Below are positions 1 to 8,547 of a stretch of DNA of 64,000 bases, piece after piece. The notes beneath the pieces were generated by a model, which saw nothing but the letters and a program-made list of their open reading frames with translations, was not told the DNA's origin and searched no databases. Each line of letters opens with the position of its first letter. Positions within the stretch are counted from its first letter, which is position 1. Source of the DNA: HXMU1420-13 sp965228545 (lineage in GTDB: Bacteria > Bacteroidota > Rhodothermia > Balneolales > Balneolaceae). The stretch spans positions 1,426,001 through 1,490,000 of the forward strand of contig OZ245822.1 in the NCBI GenBank assembly GCA_965228545.1, given 5' to 3'. Position numbers and translations under genes: made by a program.

Positions 1-891
1 GACCGGGCAACCGAACTCGGCTGGAAGTATCCTGAAAAGTTTAAAGTGAAAGCTGCGGATGGCGTTACAGATATTTATGGTGTGATGTGGAAACCCTTCG
101 ACTTTGATTCCACCAAAAACTATCCGGTAATTTCTTATGTGTATCCCGGACCTCAGGTTGAACCTTACCCCATTAGCTTTGGTCCTTCTCGACACCAAAC
201 TCTGGCTCAAGTCGGCTTTGTAGTGGTTGCTTTTGGAAATCGAGGTGGAACTCCGCTTCGAAACAGATATTACCATACCTATGGATACGGTGATTTACGG
301 GATTATCCACTGGCTGATAACCGATATAGCCTAGAGCAACTGATCGGTCGACATGACTTTATTGATGGCGAAAATATTGGAATCTACGGTCATTCCGGTG
401 GTGGATTCATGAGTACAGCGGCACTGCTTTCTCATCCCGATTTTTATGATGTAGCTGTTTCATCGGCCGGAAACCATGATAACAACGTCTACAATCGCTG
501 GTGGAGTGAAACTCATAATGGTGTAAAGGAAACTATTAAGAAAGTTACCGAAATGGGCGAAGACAGCGTAGAAGTAGAACGCGAGGAAGTCACTTTCGAC
601 GGCCCCATTGAAACGAATATTTCGTTGGCCTCCAACCTTCAGGGAAAACTGCTTTTAGTTCACGGCAGCATGGATAATAACGTGCACCCTGCCAATACCC
701 TTCGTTTGGTTGAAGAATTAATCAAAGAGGGCAAGCGTTTTGATTTGATGATGCTGCCCAGCCAGCGCCATGGTTTCCGCGGAGCATCAAGAGCTTACTT
801 CGAGCGGATGATGTGGTACTACTTTGCGGAGCATTTATTGGGTGATCGAAGAACGAACGTAAACTTCAACATCCCCGAAGAGTTGGATTGA
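1..891 (+). CDS. S9 family peptidase (DPP IV-like), C-terminal part, 5' end outside window
   Basis: This is the alpha/beta-hydrolase catalytic domain of a prolyl oligopeptidase/dipeptidyl peptidase IV family serine peptidase. The frame is open to base 1 (reading DRATELGWKYPEKF), so the start and the N-terminal propeller lie outside the window; a GTG at base 46 is not a credible start. The nucleophile elbow GHSGGGFMS holds the catalytic Ser. HGSMDNNVHP carries the expected Asp and QRHGFRG the His, so the triad looks intact. The enzyme is probably exported and involved in peptide degradation, like the full-length S9 protein at 29004-31163, but the two are clearly different proteins. It is followed by an intrinsic terminator at 904. 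The family is clear; the substrate is unknown. Confidence 0.93.
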   Translation, partial: DRATELGWKYPEKFKVKAADGVTDIYGVMWKPFDFDSTKNYPVISYVYPGPQVEPYPISFGPSRHQTLAQVGFVVVAFGNRGGTPLRNRYYHTYGYGDLRDYPLADNRYSLEQLIGRHDFIDGENIGIYGHSGGGFMSTAALLSHPDFYDVAVSSAGNHDNNVYNRWWSETHNGVKETIKKVTEMGEDSVEVEREEVTFDGPIETNISLASNLQGKLLLVHGSMDNNVHPANTLRLVEELIKEGKRFDLMMLPSQRHGFRGASRAYFERMMWYYFAEHLLGDRRTNVNFNIPEELD

Positions 892-903
892 TAAATTAGC
901 CAG

Positions 904-937
904 CGGTCTGACGGATCACCCGTCTGACCGACTTTTT
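904..937 (+). terminator. Intrinsic terminator of the S9 peptidase gene
   Basis: An 11-bp stem (904-914 with 920-930, one central T-T mismatch) has a 5-base loop and is followed by a run of seven T. The stem core GTCTGACGG/CCGTCTGAC recurs in the repeat family at 60.3-62.8 kb, including the central mismatch. Confidence 0.8.
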
Positions 938-962
938 TTACTGTCAGGCCGATTTTATTTTA

Positions 963-1985
963 GCCACGAAAACACCAAAACACTGAATTTAAAAAAGTCA
1001 TCCCCGTGAAAACGGGGATCTAAGGCTATAACAAAGCCCGAAACTTCAACAAACCTCAGATTCCCGACTTCGCGGGAATGACGGTGAATTGAGTGTTTCA
1101 CTTTGAACCAGTGTTCAATGCCGTAGCTTTTTTTACACCAAAACCTGATCGCTCGAAGGGTGTTGGTGATAACAAGTTTACGAACTTATTGAGTTCCTAA
1201 TCAACGAGTCCTTCTCCTTGAGGGGAAGACAGATGAGGTGTTTTCCTGCCACGAAAGCACGAAAACACCAAAACACTGAATTTAAAAAAGTCATCCCCGT
1301 GAAAACGGGGATCTAAGGCTATAACAAAGCCCGAAACTTCAACAAACCTCAGATTCCTGCCTTCGCGGGAATGACGGTGAATTGAGTGTTTCACTTTGAA
1401 CCAATGTTCAGTGCCGTAGCTTTTTTTACACCAAAACCTGATCGCTCGAAGGGTGTTGGTGATAACAAGCTTACGAACTTATTGAGTACCTAATCAACGA
1501 GTCCTTCTCCTTGAGGAGAAGACAGATGAGGTGTTTTCCTGCCACGAAAGCACAAAAACACCAAAAACAGGTTTAAAAAAGTCATCCCCGTGCAGACGGG
1601 GATCTAAAGCTATAACAAAGTCCGAAACTTCGACAAACCTCAGATTCCCGCCTTCGCGGGAATGACGGTGAATTGAGTGTTTCACTTTGAACCAGTGTTC
1701 AGTGCCGTAGCTTTTTTACACCAAAACCTGATCGCTCGAAGGGTGTTGGTGATAACAAGCTTACGAACTTATTGAGTTCCTAATCAACGAGTCCTTCTCC
1801 TTGAGGAGAAGACAGATGAGGTGTTTTCCTGCCACGAAAGCACAAAAACACCAAAAACAGGTTTAAAAAAGTCATCCCCGTGAAAACGGGGATCTAAAGC
1901 TATAACAAAACCCGAAACTTCAACACATTCAAGATTCCTGCCAAACCTATTTTGAAACTTCGGTGTGCATGCTCCGCAGGAATGA
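963..1985. repeat. Tandem array of about 290-bp repeats (3.5 units)
   Basis: Near-identical units begin at 963, 1248, 1541 and 1831 (spacings 285, 293 and 290), each opening with GCCACGAAA(A/G)CAC. The last is cut short near 1985. Each unit has two palindromes: one of the form TCATCCCCGT..ACGGGGATC and one of the form GATTCCCGCC..GCGGGAATGAC. Read on the minus strand they encode the RHSREGGNL / LDPRxHGDDF pseudo-peptides well known from intergenic repeats in many bacteria. The rest of the unit (about 180 bases) contains a fixed segment with GATCGCTCGAAGGGTGTTGG. In unit 4 the second palindrome has a much longer loop (arms ATTCCTGC and GCAGGAAT). No gene is credible between 892 and 2189. Confidence 0.95.
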
Positions 1986-2006
1986 CGCCCCTTTCTTTGT
2001 GATACT

Positions 2007-2037
2007 AGCTCCGATGCTCTGCGTCGGAGCTTTTTTA
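2007..2037 (+). terminator. Intrinsic terminator closing the repeat array
   Basis: AGCTCCGATGC (2007-2017) pairs with GCGTCGGAGCT (2021-2031) around a three-base loop, with one G-U pair, and runs into TTTTTT. No gene precedes it on this strand for a kilobase, so it may belong to the repeat element or stop read-through from the array before the next gene. Confidence 0.75.
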
Positions 2038-2189
2038 TTTATACCAAAAGCTAATAATAAGTAAGTCACTTAAACTGACATTAATTCTCATAAAATTCAC
2101 AATATATGGGTATGCTAAAAGTTGATTGCTTAGCTTCGTGGATCAACATTTAGTAGCACACTTTATCAACAATTCTTATTTCCGTTTAG

Positions 2190-2957
2190 ATGAAATCAAC
2201 TTACTTACTTTTCCTAGTCTTTTTAATTGGAACTATCACTCCGGCCCTTGCTCAAGAAAAAATGGTTGCTCGAGATGGATTTAAAGAAGGATATCGTGCG
2301 GTGCAATTTGGAATAGGAAATAACTTTACACTCACCAATTTTGGTAATGCTAGCTTAAATTTTATGCGCTTTGATTCTGAGAAAAAAGCGCGTTTCATTC
2401 GGGGATATCTGGTAAATAGCATTTCGAGTTCAAATGAAGATTCAGATTTCAATGGATTCGTTTATGAAGATGAAGTTGTAATAGACACCTTGTTTAGTAA
2501 GTCTGAAGAAGAGGGTAAAAACTACGACACAGAACTGCGTATTTATCTAGGAATTATCAACTATCTCCCATCAAACAGTGATATCCTCCCATTTTTCTCT
2601 CAAAGTGTATATGTGGGAAATAGATTTAGAAGCTCACCTAGATCGATTACCAAAACGAATGAACCTGATTCTGATCCTTATGAAACTATAGATTACAATA
2701 CCAAAAGCTTCAGTCCATCGATTGGTTATACCGCACGTTTTGGAGTCGATTATTTCATTGCGAAAAATATTAGTGTAAATGCACAATTTGGAGGAACACT
2801 CTTTTATAGATTTACCTTAGAAAAGTATGAATTTGCTTCGAACTTAAAACAGTCTGATCCGATAGAATATGAACAGCTTCGAGATCGAACTAAAAAAAAC
2901 CATGACGTTTCACTACAATCTGCTGGCATACTGTTTGGACTCACTGCTTATTTCTAA
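2190..2957 (+). CDS. Exported protein, probable small outer-membrane barrel
   Basis: I do not recognise a named family. The 255-residue product starts with a clear Sec signal peptide (MKSTYLLFLVFLIGTITPALAQ, cut after about residue 21). The mature part alternates polar and aromatic residues in short strands (for example GNNFTLTNFGNASLNFMRF and SIGYTARFGVDYFIAKN) and ends with SAGILFGLTAYF. A final aromatic residue after a strand-like segment is typical of outer-membrane beta barrels. The start follows a non-coding stretch with no purine-rich ribosome site, as is usual in this phylum. It converges with the MFS transporter gene and overlaps it by four bases at the stop codons. A periplasmic or surface role is inferred only from the signal peptide and strand pattern. 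Confidence 0.8.
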   Translation: MKSTYLLFLVFLIGTITPALAQEKMVARDGFKEGYRAVQFGIGNNFTLTNFGNASLNFMRFDSEKKARFIRGYLVNSISSSNEDSDFNGFVYEDEVVIDTLFSKSEEEGKNYDTELRIYLGIINYLPSNSDILPFFSQSVYVGNRFRSSPRSITKTNEPDSDPYETIDYNTKSFSPSIGYTARFGVDYFIAKNISVNAQFGGTLFYRFTLEKYEFASNLKQSDPIEYEQLRDRTKKNHDVSLQSAGILFGLTAYF

Positions 2958-4216
2958 GTAATCAACCCAACTTCCCGCTGGTATACCTTCTCCTTTCGGG
3001 TGATTGTAAAACTCCAAATTATGCCAGCGCCGGCCATTACTGCTCCATAAATAAGCATCAGTGTTTTTACAGGAACGAGCTCAAATTCTAACACTAAAGA
3101 GGCAATCATCACGGATATGGAATTCATGATGGTAAATAACAGCCACTCCGTAGAAAATACTCGTCCACGGAAAGTATCAATGGTTCGTTTTTGAAGAAGT
3201 ACGGTGCTCGTTACCCAGTTTGCACCCGAAGCCGCATGGGCAAGTAATACGAATAAAATCATAACCCAAATGATGTTTGTAAGTCCAACAATCATATACA
3301 TAATGCCGGCCAAACCGATTGCTGCCCCCATCAACATGATCCAATCTTTCTCTTCAGAAACCAATCGTCGACCAATAATTGGCCCGATTCCCGTTCCCAT
3401 TCCGCGAGCCGCATAAAGCAAGCCAAGTCCAATACTTCCCATCATCAAAATCTCTTCACTTACGATAATCAGCATATAAACTAATCCTCCTAAAAAAGCA
3501 CTTGAAGTTCCTTTGGCGATGCTCGGACGAAGAATATGTGGATTCCCGATCAAGTATTTGGCACCATCTACAATTCCATTCCAAGGATTTCGATTTTTTT
3601 CTTTTTCCTCGGCCGACATCTCCTGCTGAGGGATAACCGCTCGATAAATAAAATATCCCGAAACGATGTACGTCAATGCATCCAGAATCAGCACCATTTC
3701 GATGCCCAGCCATTCGGTGGCGAATCCTCCAAAAGCCATCCCTGAGGTAAAAATAATACTCCACGTTGCCGTTGAGATAATGTTCGCATTCACCAACTCC
3801 TCTTTGGTTGTAACATTGGGAATGGATGATGTTTTTGCCGGCTCAAATACCGCCGAAACCATCATCTGAACAGAAGTAAGCACATAGGCCAACCAAAGCA
3901 TCGACTCAGATTGCACAAATAATATCCCAAGAACAGCTAATGCGCGTAAGCCATCACACAGCATCATTAACATTCGCCGATTAAAACGATCGGTTATAAA
4001 ACCGGCAAGTGGCGAAAAAGCAGCAAGACTCAGCATCTTTACTACGATAATGAGCCCAAGTAGAAATTCAGAATCCGAATACTTGGCAATCAGTGCATAT
4101 AAGGCCAACAAGCCAAACCAATCCCCGAAATTTGAAATAGCCTGAGCGGCCCACAACCGTCGGTAATTGGTGTTATTTTTTAAGAGTTGTATGTACGGAG
4201 AAATCGAATTTGCCAA
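2954..4216 (-). CDS. MFS transporter
   Basis: A 420-residue inner-membrane protein of the major facilitator superfamily with about 12 hydrophobic segments. The N-terminal half shows the NFGDWFGLLALY helix and the loop 2-3 signature in the form GFITDRFNRRMLM, as in drug or siderophore exporters of the EntS/MFS_3 type. The central cytoplasmic loop is polar (EMSAEEKEKNRNPWNG, about residues 200-215), and a second GxxxGR-type segment (GIGPIIGRRL) occurs in the C-terminal half. Length is normal for the family. It is the last gene on the minus strand after the dut group, separated by 69 bases that contain short AT-rich repeats. The substrate cannot be read from sequence; efflux is the usual role of this subgroup. 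Confidence 0.88.
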   Translation of the reverse strand: MANSISPYIQLLKNNTNYRRLWAAQAISNFGDWFGLLALYALIAKYSDSEFLLGLIIVVKMLSLAAFSPLAGFITDRFNRRMLMMLCDGLRALAVLGILFVQSESMLWLAYVLTSVQMMVSAVFEPAKTSSIPNVTTKEELVNANIISTATWSIIFTSGMAFGGFATEWLGIEMVLILDALTYIVSGYFIYRAVIPQQEMSAEEKEKNRNPWNGIVDGAKYLIGNPHILRPSIAKGTSSAFLGGLVYMLIIVSEEILMMGSIGLGLLYAARGMGTGIGPIIGRRLVSEEKDWIMLMGAAIGLAGIMYMIVGLTNIIWVMILFVLLAHAASGANWVTSTVLLQKRTIDTFRGRVFSTEWLLFTIMNSISVMIASLVLEFELVPVKTLMLIYGAVMAGAGIIWSFTITRKEKVYQREVGLIT

Positions 4217-4223
4217 ACTGTTT

Positions 4224-4285
4224 CAACATTCAATATTCAACAAAGAATATTCAATGTACATTGCTTGTTGGTTATTGAATATTGC
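4224..4285. repeat. Short AT-rich direct repeats (AATATTCAA motif)
   Basis: CAACATTCAATATTCAACAAAG is followed by AATATTCAATG and, further on, GGTTATTGAATATTGC: several direct and inverted copies of AATATTCAA between the dut stop codon and the MFS start. Similar TTCGTAATTC arrays occur at 8581. Function is unknown. Confidence 0.45.
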
Positions 4286-4732
4286 TTATTGCATTCCTGT
4301 GCTACCAAACCCACCTTCTCCCCTGCTCGTTTCATCGAGATCGTCAACTTCTTTTACAGATAATTGCACAACCGGAGCGATCACCATTTGAGCGATTCGA
4401 TCTCCGTGATTTACCACAAATTCTTCCTGTCCATGATTGATGGCAATCACTTTTACCTCTCCCCGATAATCAGCATCAATCGTGCCCGGACTGTTCAGCA
4501 TAGTTATTCCATTTCGAATAGCTAAGCCACTTCTTGGGCGTATTTGGGCTTCATATCCATGCGGCAGTGCCATTTGTAAACCTGTTGGGATTAGCGTTCT
4601 TTCTCCCGGTTTTAGGGTGATTGGCGATTCCAAAGCTGCCCGAATATCCATTCCGGCGGCAGAAGTTGATTCGTACGATGGAAGTGCCAAATCCGCGGCA
4701 TGTGGCAGTTTTTTAAATTGAACGGAAGTCAT
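4286..4732 (-). CDS. dut: Deoxyuridine 5'-triphosphate nucleotidohydrolase (dUTPase)
   Basis: Hydrolyses dUTP to dUMP and pyrophosphate, keeping uracil out of DNA and supplying dUMP for thymidylate synthesis; a trimeric cytosolic enzyme. At 148 residues it has normal length and all five trimeric dUTPase motifs in order: AGMDIRA (motif 1), RPRSGLA (2), NSPGTIDADYRGE (3, with the catalytic Asp and uracil-gating region), GDRIAQMV (4) and the C-terminal P-loop-like RGEGGFGSTG (5). The start codon overlaps the stop of the upstream DUF3108 gene by four bases (ATGA), so dut is translationally coupled in a three-gene minus-strand operon with the DUF3108 and ArsC/Spx-like genes. Identification is secure. 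Confidence 0.97.
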   Translation of the reverse strand: MTSVQFKKLPHAADLALPSYESTSAAGMDIRAALESPITLKPGERTLIPTGLQMALPHGYEAQIRPRSGLAIRNGITMLNSPGTIDADYRGEVKVIAINHGQEEFVVNHGDRIAQMVIAPVVQLSVKEVDDLDETSRGEGGFGSTGMQ

Positions 4733-5535
4733 AGACGCTCTTTTTTGTAGTCGATTAATCGTACCAACGCATTCCCAAATAATACTTTTACGCGAGCTTC
4801 GAGAGGAACACGTAGTTCATCATCCAAAAACCAGGCTCTGAATTTTCCGGAAAAGCCAAAAGGACCGTCAATATTTTCGGTATAGCCGGTTGTTAAATAG
4901 GTTTGAACCGGTTCATCCCAAGGCTGATAATTTCGTTTTTCAAGCTTGGTGTTGTTATCAAAATGAATGTAGCCTTTTCGCTTAGTCACATACACAATCA
5001 TTGAGTTTTCGGTATCAGTTCCGGCAAATAAACGCGAAAATAAAAAGATTACATGTCCGGCTGTAGCAGGCTCTTCTAGCTCAAGAGTATCCCGGGTTTG
5101 ATCTTCTTCTTTATAAGTGACCCAATTTTTATCCCGATCGAAATCGTATTCAATGTCTTTATAGATTTCCTCATCAATATTGTCTTTCCAATAATAAGAA
5201 GTCACCGGGAGCCCATCATCATTCACTAAAAACAAACTGTGAAAATGATCGATTTCTGTACCGATAAAAGGGATTTTCGGATTCGACACAATTTTGGTAA
5301 CCAAGTGTTTATGCATTTGCCCACGAAACATGGAGTCCGGCATCAAAGTAACTTCTACTTCGCCTAATCGAAGAAAACCGTACTTAACTTCGAAAGTGAA
5401 TACTTCTTTAAACTCAAAGAGCTCCTGTATGGTTGGGGGCTCCGTTTTTCTTTCAGATTGTGCAAAGCTTGTGGTAGATAAAAATCCTACAAAAAGAAAG
5501 ACTAAAATAATGAGTGGGATCTTTGCTGAGTTCAC
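4729..5535 (-). CDS. DUF3108 domain-containing exported protein
   Basis: A 268-residue protein with an N-terminal signal peptide (hydrophobic stretch IPLIILVFLFVGFLSTTSFAQ). The rest matches the look of the DUF3108 family: an early GFLRLGEVEVTLMPDS-type strand pair, a middle part with SYYWKDNIDEEIYKDIEYDF, and a closing KFRAWFLDDELRVPLEA segment. Proteins of this family are periplasmic or outer-membrane associated and have no proven biochemical function. It overlaps both neighbours by four bases (ArsC-like upstream, dut downstream), so the three are probably co-transcribed. A decayed 32-codon fragment resembling this C-terminal segment occurs at 36735-36833. The family call is from the pattern, not from a search. 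Confidence 0.75.
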   Translation of the reverse strand: MNSAKIPLIILVFLFVGFLSTTSFAQSERKTEPPTIQELFEFKEVFTFEVKYGFLRLGEVEVTLMPDSMFRGQMHKHLVTKIVSNPKIPFIGTEIDHFHSLFLVNDDGLPVTSYYWKDNIDEEIYKDIEYDFDRDKNWVTYKEEDQTRDTLELEEPATAGHVIFLFSRLFAGTDTENSMIVYVTKRKGYIHFDNNTKLEKRNYQPWDEPVQTYLTTGYTENIDGPFGFSGKFRAWFLDDELRVPLEARVKVLFGNALVRLIDYKKERL

Positions 5536-5900
5536 TCTTCCCCTTCCATTAGTCCGTGTTCTTTCATAAACGTTTCAAATGCTTCTTCATCAAAACCAAC
5601 CAACACAGAATCTTCTAGAACAAGAACCGGGCGCTTAATCATGCTTTGATTATCAAACAAAAGCTGTAGCATATCTTCCTCTGAGGGATTCAACTCTTTG
5701 ATCTTAAGATTCCTATACGTTGTTCCTCGGTTATTTACCAATACATCCAAACCCACCTTAAACTCAAGATCCTTTAGTTCGTCGAGAGTTAACGGTTCTT
5801 TTTTAACGTTGATAAATTCGTAGGCAATATCCCTTTCTTCTAACCATTTTTTGGTATCCCGGATTTTATTGCAATTTGGAATGCCGATAACGTGTAACAT
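5532..5900 (-). CDS. ArsC/Spx-like thioredoxin-fold protein (YffB type)
   Basis: A 122-residue member of the arsenate reductase (ArsC)/Spx superfamily. The N-terminus MLHVIGIPNCNKIRDTKKWL has the expected beta strand plus a single redox-type Cys in PNCxxxRxxKKWL, followed by the typical EERDIAYEFINVKKEPLT segment and, near residue 90, SMIKRPVLV, the conserved family motif (xxIKRPVL). There is only one Cys at the active site, as in YffB and ArsC, not the CxxC of Spx. The role of YffB-type members is unsettled; glutathione- or thiol-dependent reductase activity is assumed. First gene of the operon with the DUF3108 gene and dut. Confidence 0.85.
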   Translation of the reverse strand: MLHVIGIPNCNKIRDTKKWLEERDIAYEFINVKKEPLTLDELKDLEFKVGLDVLVNNRGTTYRNLKIKELNPSEEDMLQLLFDNQSMIKRPVLVLEDSVLVGFDEEAFETFMKEHGLMEGEE

Positions 5901-5981
5901 GTAATAAGTAAATGAATAGTTTTGTATTTTCTTAAAGATACAATAAGCCGATGTAAAAGTTAGCCCGGAGAGACTACTCTA

Positions 5982-6479
5982 ATGAATAACCATCTTAAAA
6001 AATTATTAATTCTCGCACCCGTTTTGTTTTTGGGATGGTCGTGCACCAACGACGATGCTCAATCAAAGTTTGAAATACAAGCATACAGCGAGCCGGCTAA
6101 TTACACCGAAACCAATTTTCAAGGTGATATTGTTCGAAATGATACCGACGATTGGAGAATTTCTCCATTGTATCAAGGTTTAGCGAGTGTTCAACCCATT
6201 TTCCCTAATCCGGTACAATTTGGTACTAATGTAACTCTGGAAATCGATATTAAGGGAGCTCCGGCCAGTTCCAGCATCGAAGTAGGATATCTGAACCAAT
6301 CCAATCAGTGGATATTTCTACAACAACAGGATCTTCAAAACGATTTCGAACTCCTCACTTTTTTGATAAACACACGTCAATTTGGAAGCTCCCTCTCACA
6401 AGCTCAGGGCATAAAACGAATGCTGGTTTTTGATGGCAACCAACGCTTGATTTCTTATGGCGATATTCTGATCCAATAA
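5982..6479 (+). CDS. Hypothetical lipoprotein
   Basis: A 165-residue protein with a lipoprotein signal peptide: basic start, hydrophobic core LLILAPVLFLGWS and lipobox Cys at about residue 21 (GWSCTNDD). The acidic residues right after the Cys may act as a surface-export or retention signal. The remainder reads like one small beta-sandwich (strands around VQFGTNVTLEIDIKGA and SSIEVGYLNQSNQWIFLQQ). No family is recognised. It starts 82 bases from the divergent ArsC-like gene, so the two share a promoter region, and it lies 37 bases before the next small gene. Confidence 0.75.
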   Translation: MNNHLKKLLILAPVLFLGWSCTNDDAQSKFEIQAYSEPANYTETNFQGDIVRNDTDDWRISPLYQGLASVQPIFPNPVQFGTNVTLEIDIKGAPASSSIEVGYLNQSNQWIFLQQQDLQNDFELLTFLINTRQFGSSLSQAQGIKRMLVFDGNQRLISYGDILIQ

Positions 6480-6516
6480 GGTTGTTTTAGGCTACCCGAG
6501 GTTCTATCTTCAAGCC

Positions 6517-6783
6517 ATGCGAAAACTATACCCGTCTGAAAAGCAAGTGTTAGCAAGGCTAATTTTCCCAGAACCTTATGAGGTAATTCTGGAAGAAACC
6601 GGACTTCCTTCAGGCGCTTTACGCGACGATCTGATAAACCTAATAAATTATCGACTGATCGAAGTGGTAAACACCGAGATTGTGCAACAAAACAGTACGG
6701 CATTTTACGATTCCGATAATTTGCACAACTTTACTTTTCGGGCTACAAAAACGGGGCTGAAACAAATACGGGAATCAGTATGA
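6517..6783 (+). CDS. Small conserved-type protein, possible winged-helix fold
   Basis: An 88-residue cytosolic protein without recognised family. The first half (YPSEKQVLARLIFPEPYEVIL, then LPSGALRDDLINLINYRLIEVV) has helix-turn-helix-like spacing, and the end (NFTFRATKTGLKQIRESV) resembles the wing and last helix of small winged-helix proteins. Its stop codon overlaps the start of the biotin carrier gene by four bases (ATGA), implying coupled translation and co-regulation with biotin-dependent carboxylation and murA. A regulatory role would fit but is only an inference. Confidence 0.7.
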   Translation: MRKLYPSEKQVLARLIFPEPYEVILEETGLPSGALRDDLINLINYRLIEVVNTEIVQQNSTAFYDSDNLHNFTFRATKTGLKQIRESV

Positions 6784-7286
6784 ATTTTAAAGTAGAATTT
6801 GACGAAAAATCGCTTGATATCAATATCGACAGAGAAGACAATACTTACTCGGTTGGTGATGAAGTACATGCATTTCAATTTGAGCAACAAAATGGGCGTT
6901 TTTATTTAAGGAAGGGAACAAAACTCTACACTATAGATAATGTAAAGGTAGAAAACTCTACTGTAGAGTTCTCGATCGATGGTTCGTGGTACAAAGCCGA
7001 TGTGAAAGATGAACAGCAATTATTGCTCGATAAGCTTGGCTTTAAATCTGCTTCAGCAGCATCCGAAGGAAAATTGAATTCTCCGATGCCGGGTAAAATA
7101 CTCGACATTATGGTTGCCGAAGGTGATGCCGTTACCAAAGGGCAACCGGTTGCAATCCTCGAAGCCATGAAAATGGAAAATGAGTTAAAATCGCCCGTGG
7201 ATGGTACTGTGACCAAAATAGTTGCCGAAGTGGGACAATCGGTGGAGAAAAAAACCCCAATTTTAGAAATAGAAGCTGTTGGATAA
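6780..7286 (+). CDS. Biotin carboxyl carrier protein (biotin/lipoyl domain)
   Basis: Carries the biotin of an acyl-CoA carboxylase complex. The C-terminal 75 residues form a biotinyl domain: PMPGKILDIMVAEGDAV, then EAMKMENELKSP with the biotinylated Lys at residue 131, closing with VDGTVTKIVAEVGQSVEKKTPIL. The N-terminal 95 residues are a strand-rich spacer. The 168-residue form and the EAMKMEN context resemble the separate carrier subunits of Bacteroidota acetyl-CoA or propionyl-CoA carboxylases. No biotin carboxylase gene adjoins it; accD lies far away at 31228. It overlaps both the preceding small gene and murA, so a three-gene operon is likely. Confidence 0.9.
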   Translation: MNFKVEFDEKSLDINIDREDNTYSVGDEVHAFQFEQQNGRFYLRKGTKLYTIDNVKVENSTVEFSIDGSWYKADVKDEQQLLLDKLGFKSASAASEGKLNSPMPGKILDIMVAEGDAVTKGQPVAILEAMKMENELKSPVDGTVTKIVAEVGQSVEKKTPILEIEAVG

Positions 7287-8547
7287 ATTTATTATCAAAG
7301 GTGGAACCCCGTTAAAAGGAACCATCGCTATAAGCGGATCGAAGAATGCAGCGCTTCCCATCATTGCAGGAGCGCTACTGGCAGATTCGCCGGTTACCAT
7401 TCATAACATTCCTCGCCTGCAAGATATTTACACTTTCAATAATGTACTGCGTGTAGTGGGTGCTAAAGTTGATTTCAAAGAGCAGGAAAACACGGTAGAA
7501 ATTGATCCGACGCTCGTTTCTTATCTGGAAGCTCCCTACGATTTGGTTCGTAAAATGCGCGCCTCATTTTATATGCTGGGCGCATTAGTTGGTAAACACG
7601 GTTATGCGAAAGTTTCCCTACCTGGAGGATGCGCCTGGGGACCTCGTCCGGTAGATTTACACCTGAAAGGGATGGAAGCCATGGGGATTAAAATCACCTT
7701 GGATAAAGGATACGTGATTGCCAAAGCAGCCGAAGAACTACAAGGTGAAAGTTTCACGCTGGAACCGAGCAGTGTAGGTGCTACCGTAAATTTATTGTTG
7801 GCATCCGTATTAAGAGCGAAGAAATTCACCATAAATAACGCCGCAAAAGAACCTGATGTAGTACAGCTTTGCAACTTTTTGGTTGAGATGGGCGCCAATA
7901 TAGAAGGTATTGGCACAGATACATTGACCGTTCGAAAAGTGAAGCAGCTGCAAGGTATTGAAATCAGTAATGATCCCGATCGCATTGAATTGGGTACGTA
8001 CATGATTGCCGGAGCCATGCATCCCGATTCCAAGCTTACACTAACGGGTTGCAATGCGAGTCATTTAGGAAATTTTCCTGAATTACTTCGCCAAACAGCG
8101 ACTTCCGTAACTATTGATGGAAGCACCATTCACATCAAAGCACCAGAAACCTTAAAGCCGGTTTCTATAAAAACGGACATTTACCCGGGCTTCCCTACCG
8201 ATTTACAAGCACAGTGGGCAACCATGCTTACCCAAGCCGATGGTAATTCATCTGTTACAGACACCGTTTATTTTGATCGTTTTAGCTACGTTCCGGAGCT
8301 TACCCGTTTAGGCGCCGATATGGATGTAGAACAAAACACAGTGAATATTAGTGGAAAAACACCTTTAACCGGTGCTTCGGTAATGAGTACCGACCTACGT
8401 GCGAGTGTGAGCTTAGTATTGGCAGCAATGATCGCAAAAAACACCTCCGAGGTACTTCGGGTTTATCACCTAGATCGTGGCTACGAATCGTTGGAAAATA
8501 AATTGAATCCCGTCGGTGCAAAAATCACGCGGGTTGAGGATAATTAA
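7279..8547 (+). CDS. murA: UDP-N-acetylglucosamine 1-carboxyvinyltransferase
   Basis: Catalyses the first committed step of peptidoglycan synthesis: transfer of enolpyruvate from PEP to UDP-GlcNAc, in the cytosol. The 422-residue product is full length. Visible landmarks are GSKNAALP with Lys22-Asn23, the catalytic Cys118 in PGGCAWGPRPVDLHLKG (Cys, so fosfomycin-sensitive by this residue, not the resistant Asp form), and the C-terminal DLRASVSLVLAAM and LDRGYE motifs. I use the TTG at 7279 as start because the reading MDKFIIKGGTPLKGTI aligns with the family N-terminus; this overlaps the carrier-protein stop by eight bases. The next in-frame candidates would remove the first strand. Confidence 0.97.
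   Translation: MDKFIIKGGTPLKGTIAISGSKNAALPIIAGALLADSPVTIHNIPRLQDIYTFNNVLRVVGAKVDFKEQENTVEIDPTLVSYLEAPYDLVRKMRASFYMLGALVGKHGYAKVSLPGGCAWGPRPVDLHLKGMEAMGIKITLDKGYVIAKAAEELQGESFTLEPSSVGATVNLLLASVLRAKKFTINNAAKEPDVVQLCNFLVEMGANIEGIGTDTLTVRKVKQLQGIEISNDPDRIELGTYMIAGAMHPDSKLTLTGCNASHLGNFPELLRQTATSVTIDGSTIHIKAPETLKPVSIKTDIYPGFPTDLQAQWATMLTQADGNSSVTDTVYFDRFSYVPELTRLGADMDVEQNTVNISGKTPLTGASVMSTDLRASVSLVLAAMIAKNTSEVLRVYHLDRGYESLENKLNPVGAKITRVEDN

Noticed and set aside
1197..1685. Two minus-strand open frames of 63-65 codons with RHSREGGNL-like peptides
   Set aside because: They are translations of the palindromic repeats in the 963-1985 array; the peptide is a well-known artefact of this repeat type and the frames recur with each unit.
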